DNA from: Mastigamoeba balamuthi
Lineage: Eukaryota; Evosea; Mastigamoebida; Mastigamoebidae
DNA length: 64,000 nucleotides
Assembly: GCA_902651635.1 (NCBI GenBank)
Contig: CACRSC010000084.1
Span: forward strand, 1,381,252-1,445,251
Direction: 5' to 3'
Position numbers and translations under genes: made by a program. Below, in pieces: positions 10,981-21,425 of this stretch. Under the pieces are notes generated by a model. The model made no database searches and was not told where the DNA came from. It saw only the letters and a list, made by a program, of their open reading frames with translations. Every line of letters starts with the position of its first letter. Position 1 is the stretch's first letter.

Positions 10981-12803
10981 CTAGTTGGAGCTCTGGGGGG
11001 TCTCGCGGCGCTTGGCGAGGTCCTCCCTGCCCTTCGCGAAGAACACCTGAGTCACCTTGGGCAGTGCACAGCAGCAGCACACGCAGAGCGCGATGATGCA
11101 GGTGAGGAAGATGAAGGCGTTCTCGAAGGCCTTGGGCAGGTAGAGCTTGCCCACGGGCGTCTCCATCTTGTTCTTGTTCAGCACCAGCGTCACGAACACA
11201 GGGCCCAGCGACCCGCCCAGCATCTGCAGCAGGCAGTCCGCGCCAGAGATGGCGCCGAACACCCTCGGAGGAGAGATCTCCGAGACCATGTTCATCAGAG
11301 AGATCAGGGTGCCTCCCAGGCCGAAGCCGAAGAAGATGTTGAGCACGACGACCTGCGCCACTGTGTTGTGGTATCGGATGTACAGCCCCACCGATATCAG
11401 CGCGCACACAGTCGTCCCGACCATGACGAGCGGGTAGCCGATGTAGCGCTTGAGCCCCACGACGACGAAGGCGGCGAGCAGCGAGACGAGGCCGAAGGGG
11501 AGCATGTAGGCGCCCACCTTCAGCATCCTCGTGGCGCCCACGTTGAGGAAGGGGGACGTGTAGAGGTACGGCAGCATCTGGAACAGACTGAACATGACGA
11601 TGCCCACGAAGAGAGAGACGAAACTGAGCATGAGCTGGTCGCGCTTCATGAGGAGGCGGACGGGGATGAGGGGCTTCTTCATGAGGAACTCGAACCCGAT
11701 GAGGCCCAGGAGGAGCACGGCGCCCACGATGGTGAGGGCGAGGGTCTCGGCCTTCTTCCAGCCGCGGGACTCGCTGAAGGTGAGGCCCATGAGGAGCGTG
11801 ACGATGCCCACCGTCAGGATCGCGATGCCCGCAAAGTCAAACTCCTTCACGCTCTTGGGGCCCTCCTCCGCCTCCGTCTCCTTGGTCGCGCTCGCCGTGG
11901 CATTGGCACCGGTAGTGGCGGGAACGGGGGCCATCTCGACCGTGTTCGGGGTCTCGGGGTCGTTGCTGGGCTTGGGCTGGTGCGCCGCCGGTCTGTGGTT
12001 GGGCATGGTGACGATGAAGCAGATGGTGACGACAGCGATGACGGGGAAGGTGATCCAGAAGATGTTGTTCCACTTCATCTTCTCGATGGCCGCTGCGCCG
12101 CCGATGAGGCCGATGCTCATGCCGAGGCAGAAGACGCCGCTGACGAGGGAGAGCATGAGGTCCTTGTACTGCTTGGGCAGGTACCCGTTGACGATGGTGT
12201 ACCCCAGCTCCGCCGCGGCGTCGCCGAAGCCCTGGAGGGCGCGGCCAGCGATGAGGACGAAGATGTTGTTGCTGAGGGCCGCGATGACCTGGCCGGCCAT
12301 GTAGATGCACATCGAGATCACCAGCACCCACTTGGGCCCGAAGATGTCCGACAGGCTCCCCGACACCGACACCCAGATCGCTGCGCGCAACTCAAGTCAG
12401 TACGGCCGTTTTCGCAGCTGCGCCGAGTGAGCATTTGGCCCGAGCTGCTGTGCGGCACCAGGTGTGGCGCAGCGCCTGCCAGAAAGCACGGGGCAGAGGG
12501 GAGGGGGAGCGCAGGAGACGGACCTCCGGTGATGTTGTAGGCGCTGAGGATCCAGGGGATCCACTCCTCGTTGTCGGAGAACTGGACCTGGAGCTTGGGA
12601 AGGGCGGGCACGAGGCACATCTCGACGAACATGACGCTGAAGGGGAACAGCACGATCCACACGCTCAGCAGCCCCAGCCGCAGCGTCATCTTCTCGGGCG
12701 CCTGCGGCCCCTCGCCCGCCGCCTCCGTCTTGGACGCCGGCGTCGTCTCGGGCTTGGCCACCACGACCACGTGGTCGATCGTCGTGCCAGTTGAGCTCTC
12801 CAT
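10981..12803 (-). CDS. MFS transporter, DHA2-like (copy 2 of a tandem triplet)
   Basis: Two exons, 12803-12524 and 12380-10981, joined phase 1; 559 residues. It is nearly identical to copy 1 through the membrane segments. Differences concentrate in the cytosolic N terminus (MESSTGTTIDHVVVVAKPET) and in the loop after CFIVTMP, where the Pro/Ala/Thr-rich sequence has diverged before rejoining at KEFDFAGIAILTVGIV. The intron (12381-12523) is at the same codon as in copies 1 and 3, starting GTCCGT. Head-to-tail orientation with copies 1 and 3 indicates local duplication. Substrate unknown. Confidence 0.85.
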
Positions 12804-13544
12804 CTCGCTCGCTCTCTCACACTCGGGATCACACAACGGTGGCTTGATAATAGTGAGGTGAAATCCAACGTGGGGCGCCGGGGTGGTTGTGGGGCGTGAC
12901 TCGTTGGTACACGTGCACCTGCTTGCGCTCCGAGGCGCACGGCGATGCAGAAGACCTATTTCCGCACCAACGCAACCGGTTTCTGCGACAAGGTGCAGAC
13001 CTCTTTCCAGCCGGACTCGGGAAATATCGATTCTGTTGCCCGAAAAAGAAAATTGCATCGGAAATCGGCATCAGGAGCTGTCCCCTGCGCGGCAGTCGCT
13101 CGGCGCAGGGCACTGGGTGTCGCAATGTGCACGCCAGCCCGGCAGCCAGAAGTCAGAGATCCGTCTGGCGCAGTCACCGTTACTGGTTCCGGCAGTGACG
13201 GTTTACCCAAAGTACGCCGCGGTTCCAAACCGGGAGGGCTGGCGAACCCCCACTGCGATTTCGTGCAGTCGCAGGCACGTGGCACGCTCAGTCGGACCCG
13301 CTAGGGCCGTTTGTGCCGAGCCTCGTCGTGCCGGAGCCGAGGGCTCGCAACCGCGATGCCTGTGCTCCCCAATTGAACACTGCGATGAGCTCACAGCCGT
13401 GCCCCCTCGCATGGGTCGGTCACCGATAGGGCCGGTGACGTGCATTGAACTGCAAAGAGCATCAGCAACACCAAACGCAGTCGAGAGGCGAAATGCAAAC
13501 ACAAAACCAGAATTGTATATTAATGGACTGACTGCCTAGCTGGC
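12804..13544. other. Intergenic region between MFS copies 2 and 3
   Basis: Promoter side of copy 2 and 3' flank of copy 3. Apart from the shared element no gene, RNA or repeat is apparent. Confidence 0.5.
12981..12998 (-). promoter_or_regulatory. Conserved upstream element of MFS copy 2
   Basis: The same 18 bases as upstream of copy 1, 178 bp upstream of the ATG of copy 2. The flanking sequence between start codon and element is otherwise poorly conserved. Confidence 0.6.
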
Positions 13545-15667
13545 CTACTTGGCGCTCACAGGGGCTTCACGGGCTTTGGCGAGGTCCTCCCTGCCCTGCC
13601 GGAAGAACACCTGAGTCACCTTGGGCAGCGCACAGCAGCAGCACACGCAGAGCGCGACGATGCAGGTGAGGAAGATGAAGGCGTCCTTGAAGGCCTTGGG
13701 CAGGTAGAGCTTGCCCATGGGCGTCTCCATCTTGTTGTTGTTCAGCACCAGCGTCACGAACACAGGGCCCAGCGACCCGCCGATCATCTGCAGCAGGCAG
13801 TCCGCGCCCGAGATGGCGCCGAACACCCTCGGGGGCGAGATCTCCGAGACCATGTTCATCAGAGAGATCAGCGTCGCGCCCAGGCCGAAGCCGAAGAAGA
13901 TGTTGAGCACGACGACCTGCGCCACTGTGTTGTGGTACCGGGTGTAGACGGCGACGGCAGTCAGCGCGCACGACATGGAGAGGACCATGACGAGCGGGTA
14001 GCCGATGTAGCGCTTGAGCCCCACGACGATGAAGGCGGCGAGCAGCGAGACGAGGCCGAAGGGGAGCATATAGGCGCCCACCTTCAGCATCCGCGTGGCC
14101 CTGATGCTGAAGAAGGGGGACGTGTAGAGGTACGGCAGCATCTGGAAGAGGCTGAACATCACGACGCCGAAGAGTATCGAGACGAAGCTGAGCATGAGCT
14201 GGTCGCGCTTCATGAGGAGGCGGACAGGGATGAGGGGCTTCTTCATGAGAAACTCGAACCCGATCAGACCCAGAAGGAGCACGGCGCCCACGATGGTGAG
14301 GGCGAGGGTCTCGGCCTTCTTCCAGCCGCGGGACTCGCTGAAGGTGAGGCCCATGAGGAGCGTGACGATGCCCACCGTCAGGATCAGGATGCCCGCAAAG
14401 TCAAACTCCTTAACGCTCCGGGGGCCCTCCTCCGCCTCGGGGGCCTTCTTGTTGGTCCCTTGCTTGGTGTTGTCGTTTGCCGTGGCCTGGACTTCGACCA
14501 TCTCGACCGTCCTGGGCGTCTCCTCGAGGTTGCTGGGCTGGGCCGCCTGGTGGCGCTCCGCTGCCGGCCTGCCGCCGGGCATGGTGACGATGAAGCAGAC
14601 AGTGACGACGGCGATGACGGGGAAGGTGATCCAGAAGATGTTGTTCCACTTCATCTTCTCGATGGCCGCTGCGCCGCCGATGAGGCCGATGCTCATGCCG
14701 AGGCAGAAGACGCCGCTGACGAGGGAGAGCATGAGGTCCTTGTACTGCTTGGGCAGGTACCCGTTGACGATGGTGTACCCCAGCTCCGCCGCTGCGTCGC
14801 CGAAGCCCTGGAGGGCGCGGCCGGCGATGAGGACGAAGATGTTGTTGCTGAGGGCCGCGATGACCTGGCCGGCCATGTAGATGCACATCGAGGCCACCAG
14901 CACCCACTTGGGCCCAAAGATGTCCGACAGGCTCCCCGAGGTCGACACCCAGATCGCTGCGTGCGGCGTAGCAACGCGGAGTCAGTCGCCGAGCGCAGCC
15001 ATCAGACGCGCACAACCCGCCCGATAATCGAGTGCCCCAAGTGGCAAGCACTACGCGGAAAGCGGAGAAAGCGAACGTTGGCTGCCGAGTGCGCGTGTGC
15101 AATTGCCATAACCGACAACCATGCCTTCGTGTTGTTGCAGACAAAACCCCGCGCACTGCAGGAGCCCGCGCCAGAGACCCCGCGCACTCCGCGAGAGAGC
15201 AGCCACAGCGACCGCCCACCGGCGGCTCGGAGCAGACAGGCCCGAGGCCCTGCCCCTGCCCCGCCCGCAGCCCGGCGGCAGGCTACCAACAAGAGAGGCG
15301 AAAATAACCGACGCATACATGCACAGAGCCGTCGCTCGCAGGGGGCAGAGCAAAAGCAGGAGCGGAGGGGGAGGGGGAGCACTCGCCAGCAGTGATGTTG
15401 TAGGCGCTGAGGATCCAGGGGATCCACTCGGCGTTGTCGGCGAACTGCTCCTGGAGCGTGGGCAGGGCGGGCACGAGGCACATCTCGACGAACATGACGC
15501 TGAAGGGGAACAGCACGATCCACACGCTCAGCAGCCCCAGCCGCAGCGTCATCCGCTCGGGCGCGGCCCCGGGGCCCCTCCGCCGTCCGGGCCGCTGCCT
15601 GGGGCTCGACGACAGTCACCACGCTGTCGACACTCACGTGAGTGTCCTTCTGCTGCTGCTGCTGCAT
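13545..15667 (-). CDS. MFS transporter, DHA2-like (copy 3), frameshifted near the N terminus or starting internally
   Basis: The second exon is 14956-13545. The first ends at 15387, where the donor is GCGAGT, so the intron is GC-AG while copies 1 and 2 use GT at the same codon. Reading from the expected start at 15667 (MQQQQQKDTHVSVDSVVTVV) matches the acidic N terminus of the family, but the frame slips by one base in the G/C run around 15562-15580 before the conserved MTLRLGLLS. Starting at the ATG at 15552 restores a 526-residue protein with every membrane segment. This may be a sequencing slip in the G/C run, a real frameshift, or use of the internal start. The rest is intact and close to copies 1 and 2. 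Confidence 0.75.
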
Positions 15668-15848
15668 GGATCCGCGGGGTGGGGGTGTGTTGTGTGTTGT
15701 GTTGTGCCCCGGTGACTGGGCGGTGGTGTCACGAGTACCGGTACCGCTTCCTAGTCCGTCCCAACCCCGGAGGTTGCTGCGTTTGTGCCCCCTCCTCTGC
15801 TCCGAACTAACGTGCAGAAACGCGGGGTTCCTCGCAAACGTCAGCTGC

Positions 15849-15865
15849 TTCTGCGACAAGGTGCA
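15849..15865 (-). promoter_or_regulatory. Conserved upstream element of MFS copy 3
   Basis: TTCTGCGACAAGGTGCA occurs 182 bp upstream of the upstream ATG of copy 3, matching the spacing at copies 1 (189) and 2 (178). That spacing is measured from 15667, which suggests the gene's original start was there. Confidence 0.6.
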
Positions 15866-16046
15866 CCTGCCGCTCAGCTGCTCAGCTGCTCCGCCTGTCG
15901 CAGCCCCCGGCCTCTGGCGCCTCTCCGCTGGGCCTCCGTGTGCCGGGCGCCGAGTCCCCTGGTGGCCCGCCTGCTCGTTGTGGCCTGCGATCACCGACTG
16001 GGGGGGGTTGGGCTGCGTGGCTGATCTCCTTGCCTTTGATGTGTGG

Positions 16047-16143
16047 GTCTATTTTGGTCCCGTGTGCCTTGGGGCTCAGGGACTGCCGCNNNNNNNNNNN
16101 GGTCTATTTCCGTCCGTGTGCCTTGGGGCTCAGGGACTGCCGC
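16047..16143. repeat. Tandem ~43-bp repeat spanning an assembly gap
   Basis: Near-identical units at 16047-16089 and 16101-16143 (GGTCTATTT ... GGGACTGCCGC) are separated by a short run of N (from 16090). The array is probably longer than assembled. It lies in the intergenic region 15668-16695, which has no other gene I can support. Confidence 0.75.
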
Positions 16144-16695
16144 TCTGGGGCTGCTGCCCCCCGCACTCCAGCTACGCTGCCCCCCCGCTGTGCAGTGACG
16201 TGCGGGAACCCGCAGAGTGGGGCCACGGGGAGGGGGGGGCCCATGCGTGCTGTGCTGTGCATGTTGGTGGCCATGCATGTTCAGTGATCACGCAACTGCG
16301 TGGCAGGCACACTTCAGCTCCGCCGTGCTGAGAGAGCAGCCCCTGCACGGACGTTGCTGCCCGTTGTTGCTGCTGGCCGTTGCTGTGGGTGCAGAGAAAA
16401 AAACCCCGGTGGATACCACCGGGCCAGCCAGCACTGTACGGGGGAGAATCTGCTGTGAGGTGTCACCTTCCAGTCACCACTGTCCCAGTGAGGGCATGAC
16501 CACGCGTCACCAACGGCGGCGGCTTCCCGATCGGGATGCCGGCATATCCCGGATTCAACATCGCCCCAGATTTCCTTGATTTTCCGCCCCATTTTGCCTG
16601 CATAGAAAGCCACACCGCGTTTCTCCCCTTCTGACCCCCCCTCTCCTCCGCCGCCGCGCTCGCAGCCCCCCGCGCACACACACACACAGCTGGCG

Positions 16696-18054
16696 ATGCC
16701 CTCAAACACGCCCAGCCCGCCCTCGGCAGTGGGCCCCCCGTCGCTGCTGCTCTCGTTCTCGACGCTGAGCTACGGCCGCCGCTACTCTGTGCGCCCCATT
16801 TTTTAGATTTTCTCCCCCGCTGGACCTCTGTGCACCTTTTTCCCGATCCGGCCCTGACTCAGCCGCTTGCCGGGTCTTGTCGCGTTTTTCCACCCCCGCA
16901 GTTCGTGATCGTGGCCACCAGGGAGTGGAGGGTCAAGCAGGGCCTCGCAGAGAGCGATTTCGCGCTGGCTGGGCAGACAGCGCGGACCGTCTGCGCGCAC
17001 ACAGGACTCAGTACGCAAGAAAGAGCACTGAACATCAACGCCCCCCGGGGGTTCAGATATGAGATCTGAAACCGGAATCTGCGCCACGATATCCTGACGA
17101 GATATTATGCCCTCCCTCTCTGGCGCAGTGCTGATCTGCGACGAGTGCCCGTCGGTGGTGCAGGTCGCCAGGGCGGGGCAGGACGGGCCCTGCGTGCCGG
17201 CCGTCAGCACCAACGACACCGGCCAGGTCGAGGAGCGATACGCGTTCTACGTCAGGCGGTCCTGCACGTACGCCTCAAAAATGCACAAATATCTGCAGAT
17301 ATCTGTGGAATCGGGAATCTGCAAAAATCCGAACTGACCAGCACGCGTCAGACACGTCCAGGAGGACCAGTCGCTGCTGCTGGTCGTGAAGCTGGGGGAC
17401 TGCGACATCACCGGGGGCCCGTTCAAGCTCTCTGTGCGGCGCAAGCTGTCGGACAGCACAGAGCGCAAGCCCCGAGGGCGCAGCGTCAAGTCGTCGTCGT
17501 CGTCCTCTGCGCAGCCCCAGCAGTCACAGCAGTCACAGCAGTCCCTGCAGCAGTCGCCGCCCCTGGGGCAGGAGCTGATGGTGAGGACGCCGGGGGGCAG
17601 CGTGTTCCCGGCGCTGGCCCCGCGGGCGCAGCAGGGGCAGCAGGGGGCCCAGGGCCCCGTGGCGACACTGCACATCTTCCGGCCGCTGCCCAACCAGCTC
17701 GTCGTCACCGTGCGCCTCTACTTCCCGCTGCCCGCGCTCTTCCTCGACCACGTCAGCAGGATCCGCGACCTCATCAAGGTCAACCTCCCCAGCTTCGTCA
17801 ACAGCATGATCAACACCACAGACCAGCGTGAGCAATTGCCCTTTTTGTTCGGGTTTTTGTCGATTTCTCTCTCTCTCTCCTCTTCTCTTCATTGGCTGAG
17901 TGGCGGGTGCGCAGGGAACCAGGCGGTAGCGGTGGCCGTGTTCCGCAGCTACGACGCGATATGCGCGGCGGAGGTGCTGATCAACCAGTACTGCGCGTGC
18001 AACCCGCAGCTGCTCGATATACAGGAGTGGATCCTCTCGCAGAACATGCTCTGA
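16696..18054 (+). CDS. Hypothetical protein, five exons
   Basis: Exons 16696-16788, 16902-16941, 17129-17267, 17352-17827, 17915-18054; every junction is in phase, giving 295 residues. The second exon is only 40 nt and its intron starts with GC (GCCTCG). Features are a short Ser/Pro N terminus, a strand-like FVIVATREWRVKQ, a Cys-containing segment (LICDECPSVVQV), ITGGPFKLSVRRKLS, a Ser/Gln-rich linker with several SQQSQQ repeats, and a conserved-looking C-terminal half (LPNQLVVTVRLYFPLPALF ... LLDIQEWILSQNML). No signal peptide or membrane segment. I do not recognise the family. The phased structure makes a real gene likely. Confidence 0.65.
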
Positions 18055-18116
18055 GCGCACTCACACAGCCAGCTCTCCAACACCCGCAGAAACTGGGCCG
18101 ACTTCACTCCCACACA

Positions 18117-18256
18117 CCACCGCCACTCATCCCCTCCCACCCAGCCGGACGGACGGGCCTCCCACCCCCGTGCTGCGTTTTCCCACCCCGCATCGAGCAC
18201 ACCCCGTACGACTATGACAACGATAACTGTCAATTTATCCCAGAGGGCTGGCAGGG
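18117..18256. repeat. Copy A of a ~145-bp direct repeat
   Basis: This is about 90% similar by eye to 19179-19321 in the same orientation. It starts CCACCGCCACTC, includes GCATCGAGCACACCCCGTAC and ends in GGCTGGCAGGGG. Copy B overlaps the last codons and stop of the sphingomyelin-synthase-like gene, so copy A is a decayed duplicate of that gene's 3' end and flank. Confidence 0.8.
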
Positions 18257-18439
18257 GAAGGCTGGGTGGGCTGCGCAGGCTGTGGTGCCAATAAGGAAGC
18301 CCAGCTGGCCTTAAGCTGGGCCAGCTCTGCATTCTGGGCATTAAGGTCTCAGCTTAGACGACAAGAAAAACGCTTGTGCCACCAAAAACAACACTCGTGG
18401 TTTGTTGGGAAGGGTGGCAGTTCGCGGCAGATCAGATGG

Positions 18440-19042
18440 TCACGAGTCGAACCAGAAGTCCTCGAAGGGGCTCTCAGGGAATCCGTGGTGGAATAACACG
18501 CTGATCTCCTTGTCTCCATTGAGCGCCAAGTAGTCGAGGCTGCCAGAGGCGAAGTTGTAGAACATCTTCTGTTTGAGGGCGTCGCCAAGTGTCTTCTCCG
18601 CGAGGGCCACCACCGTCGGTAGGAGCGCACCCGGCTCGCTGCGGTCGAGGAGGTACCAACCATCGGAGCAGTGGCGCAGGCCGACTTCGTGCGGCTCCTT
18701 GAAGATGCGCATCCCCTCCTTCTTCGGGTCCGGATAGAGGAAGCCGTCGTTCGGGAGGCGCAGCGAGGTGCAGAACACCTTCTTGCCGTGCGACTGGCAC
18801 GTGCTGCACTCGATTGTGGCGCGCCACCTCGCCTTGTCGTAGTCGAAGACGGCGCTCCCAGGGCTCGAGATGTCGACGCCCGAGGCGAGGAAGCTCGCGA
18901 AAACGCCGTCGAGCTTCTTGAAGTCGAAGCGGTCCGCACACTTGTCGCGCGCCTCGTCGTAAGACAGCCCGCCACCGCGAGACTGCGGCGAGCTTCTGAA
19001 CATCGCGGTGTGCAGGGGGTAGACCTTGCTCACCTTGTCCAT
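18440..19042 (-). CDS. Hypothetical intronless protein between two direct repeats
   Basis: Single exon, 200 residues, starting MDKVSKVYPLHTAMFRSSP. It contains several Cys pairs (IECSTCQ, VFCTSL, RHCSDGWYLLD) and an acidic, aromatic end (HHGFPESPFEDFWFDS). No signal peptide or membrane segment and no family recognised. Its codon choice looks less GC-biased than its neighbours, and it lacks introns in a region where most genes have them. It sits exactly between the two copies of the ~145-bp repeat, consistent with insertion accompanied by a segmental duplication (inference). Confidence 0.6.
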   Translation of the reverse strand: MDKVSKVYPLHTAMFRSSPQSRGGGLSYDEARDKCADRFDFKKLDGVFASFLASGVDISSPGSAVFDYDKARWRATIECSTCQSHGKKVFCTSLRLPNDGFLYPDPKKEGMRIFKEPHEVGLRHCSDGWYLLDRSEPGALLPTVVALAEKTLGDALKQKMFYNFASGSLDYLALNGDKEISVLFHHGFPESPFEDFWFDS

Positions 19043-19178
19043 TGTGTTTTGTGGAGCGCGGTCAGTTTCAACTGATGTCGTTTTAATATCTTCTCTCGCG
19101 TTACCACAGCTACTTCCGAGTGTTTCTGGGAGTGCCCTACAGACTGTCAGTGCCTTATTGCCGGAAGGACAAAAAAAA

Positions 19179-19321
19179 CCACCGCCACTCCTCCCCTCCC
19201 TTCCAGCCAGACGGAACGGGCCTCCCACCCCCGTGCTGCGTTTCCCCACCCCCGCATCGAGCACACCCCGTACGACAATGACAACGATAACTATCAATTT
19301 ATTGCAGAAGGTCGGCAGGGG
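19179..19321. repeat. Copy B of the ~145-bp direct repeat
   Basis: Overlaps the stop codon and last codons of the sphingomyelin-synthase-like gene at 19294 and extends through its 3' flank. See copy A at 18117-18256. Confidence 0.8.
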
Positions 19322-20513
19322 GGCTGCGGGGATTGCTGCTGCTGCTGCTGCTGCTGCCAGGCCCAGGCCCGCTGCATGTCGGGGGCGTCGCGCTCGTACC
19401 AGCGCAGGAAGCGGTTGTAGGGGTTGTCGCGGAGGGGGGCCGTCAGGAGGTAGTGGTGGTAGAGCTTGAAGACGAGCGTCGAGAGCAGGACGCCCGTCAC
19501 GACGTCGATGGTGTAGTGCAGTCGCGTGCCCACGATCAGCACGATGCCAGCCGCGCAGACGCACCACACGAGGAACTTGGCCGGCGTGCACCGCTGCACG
19601 ACTGGGGGTCCGTTGGCAAACGAGCGGGGAGTCAGCGGGGCGGAGACGCACAGCCGTGGCGGGAGACCGGGCAGCGGCCGGGGCACGCGGCCTCGCAGAG
19701 CGAGAAGGAGCAGAGGGGGACGATGTGGGAGTACTGGTGCCAGAGCAGCGCGGCCAGCGTGATGTTGACCGTGTGGCCGCTGAAGAAGACGTCGCTGCAG
19801 GTCTTGTGGACGCCGCCCAGGATCAGGAAGCCCTCGACCAGCGGGTTGCCCGTGGCCGTCGGCACGCACGTGTCCTGCACGGGGGTGCGGGTCAGAGCGG
19901 CTCGCAGCATCGCGCAGAGGGCGAGCGAGCAGCGCGGAACCTGCGGGTTGGGCAGCGACGTCAGGACGATGGTGAAGCTGCGGATGAGGAACAGCGCCCC
20001 CAGGACCGTCATGTAGCGCCGCAGCAGCACGAACCTGTATGGGAGCGCAGCAAGCGAGTCAGTGCTGTCGAGAGGAGCGCGAAGGGAGGAGCACCTGAGC
20101 TGCGTGAGGCCGAAGCGGACGAGCGTGGCCACGATGAGGCCGGCGACGCAGTAGTCGGCGAGGGCGTCGGGGGCGATGCGCGGGATGAGCTCGAAGCCGA
20201 CGTCGGGGAGCACGCCGAGGCGCTCCTCCGAGCCCAGCGAGGCGTCGAGGAGCCACTGCACGGTCTTGTGCTCGGCGACGACCTGCAGGACGCAGTTCCA
20301 GTAGAGGCAGACGACCAGCCACGACGCTGCCACGAGGCACGGGCACGCTGACGCCAGGCGCGCTGCCCACTGCGAGGCGGGGGCCCGGAGCCAGCTGGCG
20401 ATGCACGCGGGGGCCGCACGGAGGCGCTCAGGGAGCCGTGCGGTGCACAGGGGCTCGTAAGTGCACTCGTCGTGGTCGTCGACGAGCAGGACAGTGCTCT
20501 CGTCTCCCTGCAT
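19294..20513 (-). CDS. Sphingomyelin-synthase-like (PAP2-C family) membrane enzyme
   Basis: Likely a phosphosphingolipid synthase moving a phosphoryl headgroup onto ceramide in Golgi or plasma membrane (family knowledge; headgroup unknown). Exons 20513-20095, 20034-19941, 19874-19722, 19593-19294; all in phase, 321 residues. The last junction could alternatively keep about 10 more residues. Diagnostic motifs are the C-S-D-V-F-F-S-G-H-T block (first catalytic His) and HYTIDVVTGVL (second His and the Asp), followed by a cytosolic tail. About six hydrophobic segments are visible. The C terminus carries a Q8 tract from CTG/CAG repeats before the stop. It is distinguished from soluble PAP2 phosphatases by the HYTxD arrangement. 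Confidence 0.8.
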
Positions 20514-21120
20514 TCGCGGACAAGCAAGGTGCTCGACAGCCAGGCGCGATTGGTGTTGTGGCGTCGGGCCGTGCTGCTTTCCGACGTCGTGTGCGCCCTG
20601 GATCCGCACCGCTGGGATCGAATTTTGGGCCTCTGTTTCCAATTGGTGATGCAAACTGGGGTGATGTCTCAACTCGGGAACGGGGCTTCCGGTGGGACCG
20701 TTGGACCGACTGTGGGGGCGCTGCCACAGATTACGATGGGTCGCCGTGCGGATGACCCTCTCCCGTGAAGGAAGGCGGCAGGTTCCGCTTTCCTCACCTC
20801 TGGGTCTCTGAGCCCCTCCGGAACGAACCGTGGGCCCACGGGCTATTTTGGGGCTTGCAGATTATCTCGACAGCGGGCCGGTGGGCTGTTCTCACTCTCG
20901 GCGCAAGCCCAGAGATGCGCAGTGGTGTACGAGGTTCTGCTGGCTTCTTGCAGCAGCTTTTCGCGATGCACGCAGACACCGGTGGGCAAGATATTCTCAA
21001 TTGATATTTGCGAGCAAATCAACTGCCCCTCCCTCGAGGTGCCCGCCCGGTGGCCCGCTGGGGCAGCACCGCCACAACCGCCGCAGCGCGCGACGCCGCC
21101 GGGGCCAGAGCAAACCCCGT

Positions 21121-21145
21121 TATTCAATTGATATCTGAGATACAC
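21121..21145 (+). repeat. 25-bp direct repeat, copy 1
   Basis: TATTCAATTGATATCTGAGATACAC, identical to 21289-21313, about 300 bp upstream of the next start codon. It contains the TCAATTGA octamer. Confidence 0.8.
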
Positions 21146-21288
21146 CGGTCAACGATCCCAGCCCCGCGCAACGACCAGCAGCCCCGCAAAAATACGTGGG
21201 GCACCCCCAACAGCACCCCGAGCAGGCGCCCCGGCCCCGCGCGCTGCAGCGCCGCCCGGCGCCGCGGCCGCAGGGGCACCAGCGCGGA

Positions 21289-21313
21289 TATTCAATTGAT
21301 ATCTGAGATACAC
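21289..21313 (+). repeat. 25-bp direct repeat, copy 2
   Basis: Identical to 21121-21145. A weaker third relative (TATTCTCAATTGATAT) begins at 20993. Possible promoter element; function inferred only from position and spacing. Confidence 0.8.
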
Positions 21314-21425
21314 AGAGATTCTGTGACCCGAAAAGGGACTCCCACCCTCTCTCGAGACAAAGCGCAAAGTGCACACCAATTGCCCTGGGCGCAGCAGACA
21401 AGAGACACCCACCCACCCCCAGGTG

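Larger units (their letters stand above)
20514..21425. other. Intergenic region with spaced CAATTGATAT repeats
   Basis: Lies between the divergent start of the sphingomyelin-synthase-like gene and the next plus-strand gene. It holds three related elements (20993-21004, 21121-21145, 21289-21313) separated by about 130-170 bp. No gene seen. Confidence 0.6.

Noticed and set aside
8277-15395. Very long His/Glu/Asp/Gly-rich open frames on the plus strand across the MFS array
   Set aside because: They are antisense shadows of the GC-rich transporter exons. The minus-strand reading gives conserved membrane segments and matching introns.
19330-19360. CTG/CAG repeat near the sphingomyelin-synthase-like stop as a separate element
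   Set aside because: It encodes the poly-Gln tail of the enzyme and similar CAG runs occur in several coding regions here; no independent function supported.
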